Origin: Chrysopilus asiliformis
Lineage: Eukaryota; Arthropoda; Insecta; Diptera; Rhagionidae
DNA: 64,000 nt
Direction of reading: 5' to 3'
NCBI GenBank assembly: GCA_964034945.1
Contig: OZ035960.1
Location: 28,011,487 to 28,075,486 of the forward strand
The notes beneath the pieces are model-generated. The model made no database searches. It worked only from the letters and a program-made list of their open reading frames with translations, and was not told where the DNA came from. Position numbers and translations under genes: made by a program. Below, one piece after another: positions 11,766-24,124 of this stretch; position 1 is the first letter of the stretch, and every line of letters begins with the position of its first letter.

Positions 11766-12837
11766 AATTGAGTGAATCAGAATTTTTCCCACAAAAAAAC
11801 CAAAAATGTAAATTGTCTGTAACCTTAACTTATGTAAAAGAAAATCTTTAGCGAAAAACTTCCTGAATAATTAATTTTAAAATAACACTCTTTCAAACAT
11901 TTTAACTTCAAAAGTAAGTCATGGCGCTAATTAAATTTTCTAAAAATTCTTTATCAACTTCTATGAGCCGTAATCATTGAAATTAAATATCCAACTCTAT
12001 ATTTATACGACAACAGTAAATTTAAATAAAATTCCCAACATAAAATTCATCATCTCACCTTTTAGCTGACATTAGCACCTTATGGCTGAGGAAATAAATG
12101 ACAGTCATCGTTTAAAAAGTTTCCTTAATTTTACACAACGACCCATTTTATTGTCTTACATTTTTTTGTTAGATGGATCAGTTTATTGTATTCTAAAAAA
12201 AAGTACCGGGTTAAGATAAGAAGGTGAAATAAAAAGTGAAAATGAAAGGAAAATAATGCGGGAAAAATCGATTTTTTTACCTACAAGGATAAATTTTGTG
12301 ATAATTGAGGGAAATATTCTTTCTGTAAATACTAATTTTCGTGCAAATTTTCAAAGATAGATACTTTTGTTATTATCGAGGGACTGCCTGTAAGCTCCTT
12401 AGCGTACTTTTACTTAGACTGTTGCCATATGTAACGCGTCCTGCCGGCCAGCAGTTTTATGTTCGTACGTTTTTGGGGATAATTTTGGACATTTCAACCA
12501 AGCGATCACACAGAAATAAACAAAAATGGATGAGGTTAAACTCGAACGATTTTTTCTGCTTCCAGGAAAATTCTGGTACACTGAATTTCGTAAATTAATT
12601 TCGCTGTGCAAAAATAACCCATTTTCACCTGCAGTTTGAAAATTTCAACTTTTGCGCCAAATAAAGGCGAATTTAATTTAATTTTGATTAATATTCCGTT
12701 AATATTAAATTTTCTTCCATTCTTTTGTTAAGAATTCTAAAATTTGTCTAAAAACATAAAATCAAAAAACTGTTTTACCGCCAACCACATCTTCTTGTGC
12801 ATAAAATACGTCACACTTTTAAGGGAAGGGGTTAGTC
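11766..12837. other. intergenic DNA, no gene seen
   Basis: No supported gene; the 85-codon (12341-12598, +) and 65-codon (12414-12611, -) ORFs are mutually antisense and unrecognised. Confidence 0.4.
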
Positions 12838-13367
12838 TAGCGTGACCATTTTTTTCGGAGCCTATGGGAGATAAAATGGGGGAGGGGGGGGGGGATAAAG
12901 GGGGATGAAAAATAAAAATGAAAAAAATTGTATTAATTAATCAATGAGCCGTATATTGATTTTTTATTCATGTTTTTCAATTTCAAGCACAAACTGATGA
13001 TGAACTTGTCGATTCATTGTATTTTTCTTGAGAAGAGATTTGTTTGAACATATCTTTGTCCTTTTTCAAATAATCGAAAAACTCCAAACAGCTGAGATTG
13101 GTGAAAAGAATCGATTTAAGAGTTTTAGCTTGTAAACGAGTCTTTTCCGTCGTCCAAATTTTAATGATCGCCGAGAAAACACGTTCGACTGGTGCTGATG
13201 TTCCTGGCAGAGCGAACGCGTATTCGACAATAGCCGAAAACTCGAGAAATGGCGTTTCTTTTATAAATAAATCTTGGAAAAAAAGTGGATTTTTCAGGGG
13301 GATGTGGGGGATAGCCAAGTCCGAAAAGGGGATAATCCCCCTCAAACGGGGATAAATGGTCAGGCTA
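12838..13367 (-). mobile_element. non-autonomous hAT element, 530 bp
   Basis: Ends TAGCGTGACCATTT and, inverted, TAGCCTGACCATTT; flanked by an exact 8-bp duplication GGTTAGTC (12830-12837 and 13368-13375), the hAT signature. G-rich subterminal tracts (GGGGGATAAAG-like) lie inside both ends. It keeps only the 3' end of the transposase, so it is an internal-deletion derivative. Confidence 0.9.
12983..13345 (-). pseudogene. hAT transposase C-terminal dimerisation domain
   Basis: An uninterrupted 120-codon ORF. Residues about 40-90 match the hAT C-terminal dimerisation region: 'FALPGTSAPVERVFSA', then 'TEKTRLQAKTLKSILF' with Leu/Asn-Leu spacing typical of the family. The catalytic RNase-H-like core and BED zinc finger are absent. 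The ATG lies almost at the element's right terminal repeat, so the ORF was created by, or survived, the internal deletion. It could still be translated if transcribed; that is inference. Confidence 0.85.
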
Positions 13368-13494
13368 GGTTAGTCCCATAATCACATGCAAAATATGCGA
13401 AAAAGCATGACAAGGGGATCTAAAAAGCAAAAATTAGCGCTACGTTTTTATGGGCACATCTTCATATTTTCTGATAGAAAAGACCTTAAATAAA

Positions 13495-13790
13495 ATGGGA
13501 AAATTTGAAAGGGCAAAATCGCCGGTTCTTTCCCCTCTCACACATGTAAATGAAACAGTTTTTTGCGATTTTCTACAAATCGGTGAGTCGTATTGAAAAA
13601 TTTATAAAACCAAAATGTGTTTAGAGTATGATTTTACATAACCCTTCCCTACACGAAAATTTGATAGGACAACTTTTTCCCTCTCGCTCCATACAAATGG
13701 AATTTATTAAAATCGAAATTCAGTCTGTCCTCATTTAAAGTATTTAACGTTTACCGCCTGACAATTGTGACTTTTTTATGTTTAATACTA
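13495..13790. repeat. dispersed repeat R1 fragment (reverse)
   Basis: Single internal unit: GGGCAAAATCGCCGGTTCTT, CAAATGAAACAG-like block, TCGGTGAGTCGTATTGAAAA, AAAATGTGTTTAGAGTATGA, and TGACAATTGTGAC end block. More diverged than other copies. Confidence 0.6.
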
Positions 13791-15462
13791 GTTAACAAAC
13801 TGTTTTTTTCACAAATTCTTTAAAAACTTTAATATGAACTGTGAGTGAATACAAGTTATTTCTTTTTTATAGAAACATGTTTTCTCGCTATAAAAGTCAA
13901 TCAGTGTAATCCGAAGAAAATCTATTGACGCTGTATGGTATTTTCCATAAATCGATTGAATATTAAAAGTTAGTAGAGAGTTCCATTAAGTTTATTGGAT
14001 TGCCGCAGAACTAGAGACTTTGTTAACACTTTCCTGTAAAAGATTCTCCTTCTGTGAGCCACTGAATTTTTTATGACTTTCGTGTCCCATTCCCTATTCG
14101 AAAAGAACTACATAGCATTCCATTAACACAGCTATTCGCATATATGTATGTGAGTGGCTGTAAAAAGTTAACTCAACCGGCGAAATACATTTTTGAGTAA
14201 GGACTTGTATGGAAAACTTTTTCGATTCCCACGTCTTCGTCGTGAAGCAAATTTTAACACCTCCGATGTAGGTTGTCTGCCCATCCTTCGCGTCGCGGTA
14301 TAGAATTTGGGTTGTTTACGTGTTTAAATTTAGTTGGTATTATAGAATCCCACTGAGACGGGAAAATCCTCTTTTGCTATTGCGAAAATATTCCCAGCCT
14401 TATTTACTGCAAGTGCATATGAGCCATATTTCGATTTTTTTTTTATTAATATGTATAAAGTTTCTCATATTTGTTAGTCGTATTGTACAATAGTTTCGAC
14501 TGAATGAAACCCGCAAAAACCTGCATTGCGCTATAACAAAAATATTTTCCTCCCCCGCTATTAGTAGGTATATGAAACTATAGTCACATATAAGGAAGCC
14601 AGCATGGGATTCAAATTTTCAACGAATAAAATGAAAAACTCTATGCTCTCTATTCGACATCGACACCATCCAGGATTTGCTTCAACGAAAAAAAAAATGA
14701 ATCAACGAAAAAAGCTCTCAACAGTTGCATTTGATTTATGATCTCAACTCGAAGGACGAACTAGCTTTTAATGCAGGGAAAAAAATCTGAAAATATTTTG
14801 CTTTTGTTGATGTTCAGTATTTCAACATTCGATAAAAATATCCGAGCACTTCATTCACATATTGCACAAGCATAAACCAATATACGTATGGTGCATATAG
14901 TTTAGTTTATTTGCAAAATTTATTTGAAGAGATGTTTGATTTTTTTTTTTGAAATTTATAGAACGAAACTATAATAAGTTTAGATTTTCACGTTACAATA
15001 TGAAATCAGTTCAGTAAACTTGCTGAATTGCAGTTATAATCAATTCAATTCAAATATTTTTTATGTAGTTTTACGCGATTTATTGAAGCATTCGTCACGC
15101 CGAAATGTAAAAAAATGTATATTCATAACATTTTTAATGACTGTTGATCAGGGCTTGGAAACGTTATCGTAACGTAGAGAAATAACGAAATGATTTTCCG
15201 GCTTTTTCTTCAAAATTACGTTATATCATTCTAGAAAATTAATTCCGTCTCAATAACGAAAAACGTAACAGAAACTGAAAAAAGTTATTTCGGTATTTCA
15301 TTGCTAGAAATTTTCATTTTACAATAATGATGGATAGTTCTATTCTAGCAAAGAAAACATTGAACAACAAAATCTAAGATTTTTTTTTTAGATTTTTTTG
15401 TTGAATTGTGAAAAGCATAGCCAGCAACAAAATAGGCAGCAGCATTTGAAAGTTTTGTCTAA
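13791..15462. other. intergenic DNA, no gene seen
   Basis: No coding or repeat structure I can support. Confidence 0.4.
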
Positions 15463-16075
15463 AGGTACGTTTTCGTTGGGCGCTGTTGACGGCGGCCGTC
15501 GACGGTGGGTGTCGACGGCAGCTGTTGGACGGCGCCGTTAACTGTTTTGGTTGCAGCCGTTGAACAGTTGTTTAAAGTCAAATCTAAGTGCGCAAGTAAA
15601 TTTAAAATAAAAATGGATTTGGTGAAAATTCTTTTAACTGAAGCGGAGGAAGAAGAAGAATTTCTTAGATTAATACTATTAAATAAAAGGCAGCCTATAA
15701 ACAGTATTTTTGAATCTCGCGAAGAAGAAGGATGCTTTAATCTGCTAATAAATGGCCATTTAAACAATTCTGATGAAAAAGTTACTATTCTTTTGCAGAA
15801 ATAAAGAATATATTCACTCACAATATACGAATTATCTTAAATGTGGAAATTTCACTTGTGAAAAAATCGAATGGACAGCTTCGATAACGCCGCTAGACTG
15901 GTTCAAAAGCAGTCGAACGGCAACAGCTAGCTGTCAACAGCCGCTGACGAGCTGTCGGACAACGTGAACGAAACCGCCAACATGGTTCTGCCACAAGAGC
16001 AGTCATTTTCAACGGCGGCTGTCAACAGCTAGCTGTCAGCGGCCGCCGTCGGTAGCTGCCAACGAAACCGTACCT
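15463..16075 (+). mobile_element. PIF/Harbinger-like element, 613 bp
   Basis: Terminal inverted repeats begin AGGTACG(T/G)TTTCGTTGG and continue into GC-rich blocks (GACGGCGGCCG). Flanked by a 3-bp TAA duplication (15460-15462, 16076-16078), as expected for PIF/Harbinger. The interior holds an ORF resembling the N-terminal part of Harbinger transposases. GC-rich ends contrast sharply with the AT-rich surroundings. Confidence 0.8.
15505..15804 (+). pseudogene. Harbinger transposase N-terminal remnant
   Basis: 99 codons beginning inside the left terminal repeat. From residue about 37 (MDLVKILLTEAEEEEEFLRL) it reads like the N-terminal helix region of HARBI1-like transposases, followed by 'ESREEEGCFNLLINGHL' and 'SDEK', which parallels the family's 'R..GeFh.Lv.eL..D.ekF' block. 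The DDE nuclease domain is missing. Assignment rests on this short pattern plus the element's ends and TSD. Confidence 0.6.
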
Positions 16076-16089
16076 TAAAATGTAAAAGA

Positions 16090-16366
16090 AAACTAAAAGC
16101 CATTCAGAAGTTGAGGAGATAGCAGGAGAGGGAATTTGTATAATGGGTGACGGAGAGGTTTGAGTGGGCGAAAATTTTCCTTTGTGATCGACCTAAACTG
16201 TATTAAAATCCATTCAGTAGTTGAGGTGATAGCAAGACAGAGAATTCGAATGATACGATGAGGAAAGGTTTGAGTGGGCGAAAATTCCTTCCAACACTGA
16301 AAACCCTATTCAAATCCCTTCCGTGGCTCAGAAGATAACAGGCGAGGGGTAAAAGAGAACTAACAT
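16090..16366. repeat. about 110-bp tandem repeat, 2.5 units
   Basis: Units start at CCATTCAG near 16100, 16210 and (diverged) 16316. Shared blocks: GTTGAGG(A/T)GATAGCA(G/A)GA and AGGTTTGAGTGGGCGAAAAT. The third unit is interrupted by the mariner element; its continuation resumes after 17603. Block order resembles R3. Confidence 0.7.
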
Positions 16367-16367
16367 A

Positions 16368-17603
16368 CGAGGGCAGTCCAATAAGTACATAGCCTACAAA
16401 AAAAACGAAAATTTTGGAAAAGTGACCATTTATTTCTCAACATAGTCTCCTTTTAGCTCGATACACTTGACCCAGCGATGCTCCAACTTCTTTAACCCGT
16501 CTGAAAAATACGTTTTCTCGAGGTCTGCAAAGTAGGTCTCCGTAGCGGCGATGACCTCCTCATTCGACTCAAATTTCTGCCCGGCGAGTGACTTTTTCAA
16601 GTTTGGAAACAAAAAGAAGTCGCACGGGGCCAAATCTGGAGAATACGGTGGATGGGGCAGCAGTTCGTAGCCCAATTCGACCAATTTGGCCGTGGCGATG
16701 GCGGAGGTGTGAGCCGGTGCGTTGTCATGGTGGAAGAGCACTTTTTTCTTCGCCAAATGGGGCCGTTTTTTCTGCAATTCGGCGTCGAATCGGCCCAATA
16801 ATTCGGTATAGTAGAGCCCTGTGATCGTTTTGCCCTTCTCCAGGTAGTCGATGTAGATCACACCTTGTGAATCCCAGAAAACGGTGGCCATCACCTTTCC
16901 GGCAGATAGGACAGTCTTCACCTTCTTCGGAGCACGTTCGCCGGGTAAAGTCCACTGTTTCAACTGTTCCTTAGTCTCTGGTGTGTACCAGTAGATCCAT
17001 GTTTCGTCGACGGTCACGAAACGACGCAGAAACTCCTTCGGATTGTGCTTAAATGGCGTCAAACACTGCTGTGAAGTGGTTTCACGGTTGCGCTTGTTGT
17101 CCGGAGTGAGCAAACGCGGCACCCATCGCGCCGACAGCTTTCTCATGCCCAAAACTTCATGCAGGATATGACCCACGCGGTCTTTTGAGATGCCTACTGT
17201 CTGAGCTATATCGCGCACCTTCAATCGGCGGTCTGCCAATACGAGATCGTGGATTTTTGTTATGTTATCCTCCGTGGTAGCCGTTTTCGTAGCACCTGGG
17301 CGTGGCTCATCAAAAACCGACGTGCGGCCACGTTGAAACAGCATCCAAGCGCTCTTTGATTTCGCTGCGCGATTTCCCTTCCAGAAACAAGAATCGAATC
17401 ACCGACCGATATTGCTCTTTATCCATTTTTCTGAAATCCGCAGACACGCCCGCTTCCATACGCGGTCAAAATAAACTACGAGTTCGATTCGGCTGAAATT
17501 TTGAGTGTAGCTGTCTATGAGAATGTACTACACGATAGTAAATTTCTCCTGCGATAGTGGCGCCATCGGGCGGTGAGGCTAAGTACTTATCGGACTGCCC
17601 TCG
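16368..17603 (-). mobile_element. mariner element (DD34D), defective
   Basis: 1,236 bp. Inverted repeats of about 28 bp begin CGAGGGCAGTCC and differ at two positions; both ends are flanked by TA. The reconstructed empty site is the perfect 12-bp palindrome TAACATATGTTA. Encodes a transposase with intact catalytic domain but a broken N-terminus. Confidence 0.96.
16430..17459 (-). pseudogene. mariner transposase with N-terminal deletion/frameshift
   Basis: The long frame (16430-17344, 304 codons) contains the HTH-2/linker region (VRDIAQTVGISKDRVGHIL), the conserved 'WVPRLLT', and the DD34D triad: D in VDETW, D in HHDNAPAHTS, and D in SPDLAPCDFFLF, with 34 residues between the last two. The N-terminal HTH begins in another frame at the ATG at 17459 (MDKEQYRSVIRFLFLEGKS) and reaches 'ERLDAV' just before base 17344, where the sequence jumps to 'FQRGRTSVFDEPRPG'. 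A stretch of roughly 17 codons between the two HTH motifs is missing and the frame shifts, so the copy cannot make full-length transposase. Confidence 0.93.
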
Positions 17604-17605
17604 TA

Positions 17606-19994
17606 TGTTATGGATATGAAGTCAATCCGTCAAGTGGTTCAGCGGTGATGCGCCTTCACACATCCGCACCAAGAATTTTACATATACAAGTATATACAGT
17701 TATTTTAAAACAAATTGTTGAAAAGTTAAAACAAAATCGACTTTTTTTTCGTTACAAAACGAAATAACGTAACGAAACAAAATTTGAATTTTGTTACATA
17801 ACGAAATGTAAACGTTACGATTTTCATCTGGTTATTGTGTAAATTGTTCATAAACGTAGATGTTGTATAAGAAAGTCATATGCTGTTCACATCAGATATT
17901 CTTTTTTCTTTTTTTTTTTTGGATTTTCCACGAGCTATCAATGATGGTTAATATTTAACACGTGTAATAATATTAAACCATTAAATTAAAAATGTATTAA
18001 AATACGCTAAAAGTATTTAACCTTGTGAATAATGAAATTTCTTAGAAGTTTCGAAATTCATTTAGCTAAGATAATTTTCACCTGTACATATAACTTGAAA
18101 GAACTAAGAAATCAAAAATTCAAGGTATTTCAATTTTCGGCTATTTAACATATTTAAACCAAGCTAAACAAAACGTCTAGAGAAATTTTCCATTCCTTTT
18201 CGGCATGAAACGCCAAAGTAAATTTTTTAGTTACTTTTGACTGAAAGGCGGTAAAAAGGCCGCCCAACAATTTGCATTTAAGAGCGAAATTCAAATCACT
18301 TTAGCAAATTTTTCTATAGTCGCTATTGCTTTTCCCAGGATTATTTTTCCTTTGGCTCTGGTGTTGGTTTTTCAATTTCCCTCGACCAACCGCCGAATGG
18401 ATGCTGAATGTGGATTGCCCCTTTCCGCCATCAACTTTCAAAGCGGCAACATTAAAATTCTTTTTCTTATTACACTCCTTGAGCATAAATTCTCTGGTGG
18501 CTTGGGAAAATTTATTTTCCTCGTCTTCTCCTCAGCTCATTGACATGAATATATTATGGAATGCGATGTGTATATAATAAAATTCAATAAATTGCTTTTT
18601 CAATTGACGTCGCAGCCAATAAAGAATTTTGAAAAGCGAAAATTTCATTTCGTATATTTCAAAGCACAGCAATATTAATCCATTGAAAATAAAAAAAAAA
18701 TTATTTCACCTGGCGTTATAACCTGAGTGAATATTATTAAATCTTTTATTAATCCCGTGAAAACATCCATGCTTAAAGTCAATATTTTCAACATTCGTGT
18801 ATTTATATTCCACGGAAATATTAAATTTAATACTCGTATGTCGTTGAAAATGATTTCCACATACGTGCAATTTCAAACATTTTCGGCAGTTTTGTAACTC
18901 ACACTGTTGTGCCAATTGCGGTAATATCAATACTGGTGCTTACCTATATGTGATACGTATTAACACTTGAAAGAAGAAAACTCGGGGATTTTTTTTTCTT
19001 CAAATAAAAAAAATGGCTCGAAAGCAAGTGCTTAGATTGTACACAGGATTTGAAAATATTTTCTAGTTCCTATAGCGAAAGATTTTTGGGGGAAAAAAGA
19101 AACTCTACATACCATAACGCCTGTTGATCCTGCCATGTATTCCATCAAAATGTATTTATGAACATTTCCCCTCGTGCTTTTTGAATAATTTAAATGTTAA
19201 GGTACTTAAGCTGTACAATAATATGAAAAGAAAAAAAAATATCAGGCAAAAAATGAAAAATCTTTAAAGTATCGTTGAAAACGTCTAAATATAAACTCTT
19301 ATAACATTTTGAAATGCCCCACCTGTTCGTTTTATGCTCGAATTTCATATTTCTCGGAGATAGAGTTTTAAAGAGTCAGACCATGATTTCAATACTCTTA
19401 AAGGATCCATAACAGCTTTCAATGCATCTCACAAGTTATATTTCATACACATTCTACCATCCCCACTTCTACACTAATGTTACCAGACATAAAAAGGGTA
19501 TGATAATGTTAAAAATCATAAATAAAAGATTTATGCCCCGGGATACAAAAAAGGGAAGATCTTTATTCTACATCGATGGTGCACATGAAAAACACTTTGC
19601 AAAAAAAATCACCTTTTCTAGAATATTCAAAATACCTACCTAGGGCGAAAGTCGATAGAAAGCTCTTTTTCGAATAAAAATAAGATATCAAAATTCACAA
19701 AAATGTGTAGGATTATGGGTTGTATTTTGTTATAAGCTGGCAGCAATAAACTGCTTTACTCGAGGATACCAAATAATGGAAAATCACAAACGCACATTCT
19801 CTGAGCGTAATATTTCCATATGGAAACCATTGACGGATTACTAAACCTTATCAAAATAAACAGCATACTTCTTTTCCTTCTAAATTTGATAGATATTTGA
19901 GCGAATTTTGCACGAGTTTAGTTTCAAATTACACTAAATTGGGTGTGCCCACTGAGAAATGATAATAAAAAATAATTACACATTTAAAATTTTT
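17606..19994. other. intergenic DNA, no gene seen
   Basis: AT-rich, with mutually antisense small ORFs at 18301-18577 and 18675-18930 that I cannot assign. No repeat boundary visible. Confidence 0.4.
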
Positions 19995-20395
19995 CAACAT
20001 TAAGATAAAATATCACTTGTGATCAACACGAAATTTTCCTCAGCATTATTGAGTTTTGGAAAAAATATGTAAAAAATCATAATTGTTCAAGTATCTCGAG
20101 AACCATTGAAGATACATAAAAAACCATTAAGGGGGAAAAAACTGCAAATTTTATTTTCTTTAAATTCGGCAATATTCATTTTTTCTCAAAAATACATAGT
20201 TTTCGAGAAATTTTCAAAAAACTTTCGAAAAACTCTATTTCTGCAAAATAAAATTGTTTGGGTGGTACTCGTTATATTTACCGTTACTTTTCCAAAAGTT
20301 GATATAAAACTACGATTTTTGTAAAACCTATTCACAAAAAATTTCAAGTCACTAACTCAACGCGTCCTTGAGTTATTTAAGGACCATTACAAAAT
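19995..20395. repeat. dispersed repeat R2 copy
   Basis: Starts AAAATATCACTTGTGATCAA, then TATCTCGAGAACCATTGAAG, CTTTTCCAAAAGTTGATA, core AAAATTTCAAGTCACTAACT; joins an R1 module at about 20396. Confidence 0.7.
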
Positions 20396-20820
20396 TGAAC
20401 CATTCCTTCCGCCGTCCGCCATACAAATGAAACAGTTTTTCGCAATTTCCTCGATAACGGTGAGTCATATTGAAAAATTTTTAAAGGTAAAATGTGTTTA
20501 GAACAGAATTTTAGATAACCCATCCATACATCAAAATCCAATCGGACCACCGGTTCCCCCCTATCCCATAAAAATGGAATACTTTTTTCCTATTTTTTTT
20601 TTCGAAAACTGTGCATCGTATCGAAAAATTTATAAAGAGGAGATGCGTTTAGAATATGATTTTACAGAACCGTTGCATACATCAAAATCCAATCGGATAA
20701 CTCCTTTCCAGTTCTCCTATACGAATGGATTTTTTTAAATAAACATTTTGTTTGTCATCATATAAAGTATTTGACGATTGCCTTCTGGCAATTGTAGGTT
20801 TTCTTATATTTTTTATTTAC
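20396..20820. repeat. dispersed repeat R1 fragment (reverse), two units
   Basis: Two roughly 150-bp internal units, each with a 'CGAAAAC/GATAACGGTG' block and CATACATCAAAATCCAATCG, then ATAAACATTTTGTTTGTCAT and the TTGACGATTG end block. No microsatellite. Confidence 0.75.
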
Positions 20821-22671
20821 TGTTTCTCGTGCAATTGCTGGATTCGGCGACCAAGTAACATCAAAATTGTGGAATTTTCTGATTTCCTTTTCACCAAACG
20901 ATTAATTAACAGAGGTGTGTGTTCCGTAGTTCGGAACATGTGATAGGATTAAGATTCGAAGCCAGGAGAAAAATACAACCGTGTATGTAAAAGTTTCTCC
21001 CCCTTCTCACTTGCAAAATGTTTTTGTGAAACTTCTTCAAATGAAAAACTCTAGCTATGTATCTTTGCGATACATTTTTAGAACTGATTTGGTTTACACA
21101 ATTTTACAGGCTTTTAAACCTCGTCTCAATTAGACAAAAATTGCGATTTTTTTCATGGCCTAACATTGAAATGTCCCCCGGATTTGGGAGGATTTTTCGG
21201 ATGTCTGGGCCAAAATTCTTGGCAAAAATATGTCTGTAAATGTCATTTTAATGGCAGACCATGAAAACTTCACAGTTTATGTCTTATCGAGACCTAAAAT
21301 TATTGCAGAATTTATTTTGGGTATATTTGAACAAAAAAATCATCATAAAAGTATACCCCGCAAAATCCGCAGATATTTTCAATTTTCAATATTACCACTC
21401 GTGGATTGTAATTTAATTTAACGCTTTTTAGTGGCCATATTTTTATGTAAATGTTTACGAGGCTAATTCCAATAATGTCTAATCATAAAGACGTCCATTC
21501 CATTTAATCTGGACCAGAGAGATAGCCGAGTTAAGTTCATCCAATCCGTATATGCTGGCTCATAAAAGACGACGTACTACAATAGTTAAAAGTTTATGTT
21601 GGCCACAACCCAATTTAAATGGGCGGCTAGCGTAAATATCCACCCACAATTCCCTTTGGGAATTCCGTATTGTGATATTCCCCACTCCTCTAGCCCTTCA
21701 GTAATGTTAAGTATTCTAGAGTGAAACTAGACTTGGTTAGAAGCAGACATAATATAATTGCTGTTGAACTTGAAACGTTCATAAATTGGCTTTTATCGTA
21801 GTGGCTTCCTGCTCATCCTGCCTGGAGCTCTACAAACTCTGTCCCAGTGGTTTTCCTTCAGAATGGCAGCCACAATGAGAAGCAACAGTAGATGGTCGTC
21901 CTTATTCGTATATAAATGTAATGGTAGTGTAACTTTATATGATCGAGGATGTTATAATATGGCAAAGTGCAGAACTATTGAAGGGCAACCGGGATTTAGT
22001 TACGCTTCTACTTCGGAATTGATATTTTCAAGTAAGAAATTCTACAATAAGTACTAACGCTTCTACACACACACACACACACATGTACTAATATGGGAAA
22101 ACTAAAGTTTATATTTGTATGATATCAGATTTAGTTGCATTATCATTGATGCTAATTATCTCTGATACAAATATGCCCTGAAGCAGTATAGCTTTTTGAC
22201 ATCAGTTCAGATTTTATGATTACTTATTGGATGGAACAACAACATTGTTAAACTAGTAATTAGTGCAGAGCATACTTGCACTTGGATGCGCTTAATGCAC
22301 TTGTAGTGTTTAGAAAGTTCACTTCCATTTCAAAAGCAAATGAAAAGTTTTTCTTGAAAATAATCACACATACAAAAGTGATTGGTGAAACTTTATTCAA
22401 ACTCAAGCGCAGATGAATATTTTAATTGATGATTGCAAAGGAAAAGTATTTGATGTAATTTATAAGGCTGTCCTAATTTATTATCCTTTTCAGCACAAAA
22501 ATTATTCGTTACGTTAATTCGATTTATAGTGATAAAAAATTTCATTTCGTTACCTTTGAACGTTTTTATTCCAGTAACACATGAAAACAGAAAATTTAAA
22601 GAAAATGGCACACTAAAAATTGTTCAGTTTCCATAAAATAAAAATACACAACAAAAATTAAATAAAACCTA
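20821..22671. other. intergenic DNA, no gene seen; (CA)n
   Basis: A (CA)n run lies at 22065-22083. Small plus-strand ORFs (21057-21421, 21863-22057) show no recognisable domain. Confidence 0.4.
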
Positions 22672-23042
22672 AACGTGCCGCTCCACATGAGAGTAAATGC
22701 CGGCGAGAACCTCTCGATAGCAGCTACTCGCAAATGGACACGTCTCTGAGAGTCGCTCGCAGAAACTCGCACAAACTCGCGAGCTAGTTTCTGCGAGCTG
22801 CCAAAAGTGATTCTACTCTCTAGTCGACAATCACCCACTGAACTCTCGGGGAGTTGCTCGTCAGAATTTCGCTAGTAGCTCTCAAGAACTAGCCAAAGCA
22901 AGATGTCAAAAAAATCAAGAAATTGGTCTTGAAAAGAGAAAAATCGCCGAAATTAACTCTCAAATGGACAACGTCCTGCGAGTAACTCTCGAGAGTTTTT
23001 GAGAGTTACTCGCGTATTTACTCTCATGTGGAGCGGTACCTT
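22672..23042 (+). mobile_element. MITE family M1, copy 2
   Basis: Ends TGCCGCTCCACATGAGAGTA and inverse (GTACCGCTCC), with the same internal blocks as copies 1 and 3. Flanks TAAA/TTTA. The mini-ORF region (QDIGLEKRKIAEINSQ) is present but reached through a run of seven A, out of frame with the upstream ATG. Confidence 0.82.
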
Positions 23043-23438
23043 TACAAACATAAAATACAAAAAAAAAAACAAGAAACAAAAAGTGATTCCTAAGTTTAAA
23101 AAAATCAAAATAAGACTTAAAAGAATAAAAATTAGTACAAAAGTTTTGTTCATTTGAAAAAAAAAATCCAGTGTTGTACAAATTGTTTACAAAACGTATT
23201 TTACTTAATAGTTTACCTGTAAAAAAATAATTGCTCAGACGTACCAAAATCATAGTAAACAACGTAAAGAATGTAAACAATGTAAACAATTGGCTTTTTT
23301 CTTTATATTTTCTAGTAACTGCAGTATTTATAATTCTGCAACAATAAAATGAAATTATAAGACAAAAAAAAAAGTTTTTCAAACACTGTTTTTTAAACAG
23401 AATAAATACCAACAATCTTATATTTAAAAATCTGAATC

Positions 23439-23575
23439 GAGGAGAGTGAATAAAATCTAGAAAATGTTTTTACTAGAAATTTATCAGGTTTTAACACGAG
23501 ATTTATATGAAATTTTGCACTAAAATTTGCTAATCTGCTAAAAAAAGCATTTGCTAGATTTTATTCACTCGGCCC
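23439..23575. repeat. hairpin repeat with 27-bp arms
   Basis: Inverted arms containing GAGTGAATAAAATCTAG(A/C)AAATG surround about 80 bases. Looks like a tiny MITE; target duplication not resolved. 'GACTGAATAAAA' near 24012 and 26500 may be relatives. Confidence 0.55.
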
Positions 23576-24124
23576 CATGATTTTTAGTGTAAAAAACTGT
23601 GAACAAGTTTCTTTGACATATTATATGTTAATTTGTAAAAGTATGAATACTTGTAAAAGTATAAATACTTGTAAAAGTATGAATATGATCCCAATTAGAG
23701 AATTTGAATGGATTCACAAGGAATTCCCGGTCATTTCAAAGCTAAATTAACAAGTCTGGATGTCGAAATTCGGCCATGCTCTAAAATACTTCCGGATTCC
23801 CGGTGTCTTTCTAAAATAAAATTGATCAAAGATTTTGTTTTTTGTTTTAGTAAATATAAATGCAAATTTTCCAAGTACGAAAATTCTTCAAAAATTATTC
23901 ACTGGACTAATGTGAAAGTAACGACTGCATTTTGGTCCCCCATTCATTTAATCATACTTTTTTTCTGAAGTGCACCGAAAATGGATCTGCCCCAGCCCTG
24001 AAACTACTGACTGAATAAAACTAAACACGTTCAATATTTCTTGTTCACTTACACAACAAAACTCAGAGATTACTTAAATAGCTGTTTATTTACGATAGTT
24101 TACATTCTTTATTATTCCTTCCTA

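Noticed and set aside
19119..19136. CCTGTTGATCCTGCCAT resembles the 5' end of 18S rRNA
   Set aside because: Only about 16 bases match, one G is missing, and the following sequence is not rRNA. Taken as chance.
22953..23415. Overlapping Phe/Leu-rich minus ORFs
   Set aside because: Run from MITE M1 into poly-A DNA; low-complexity translation.
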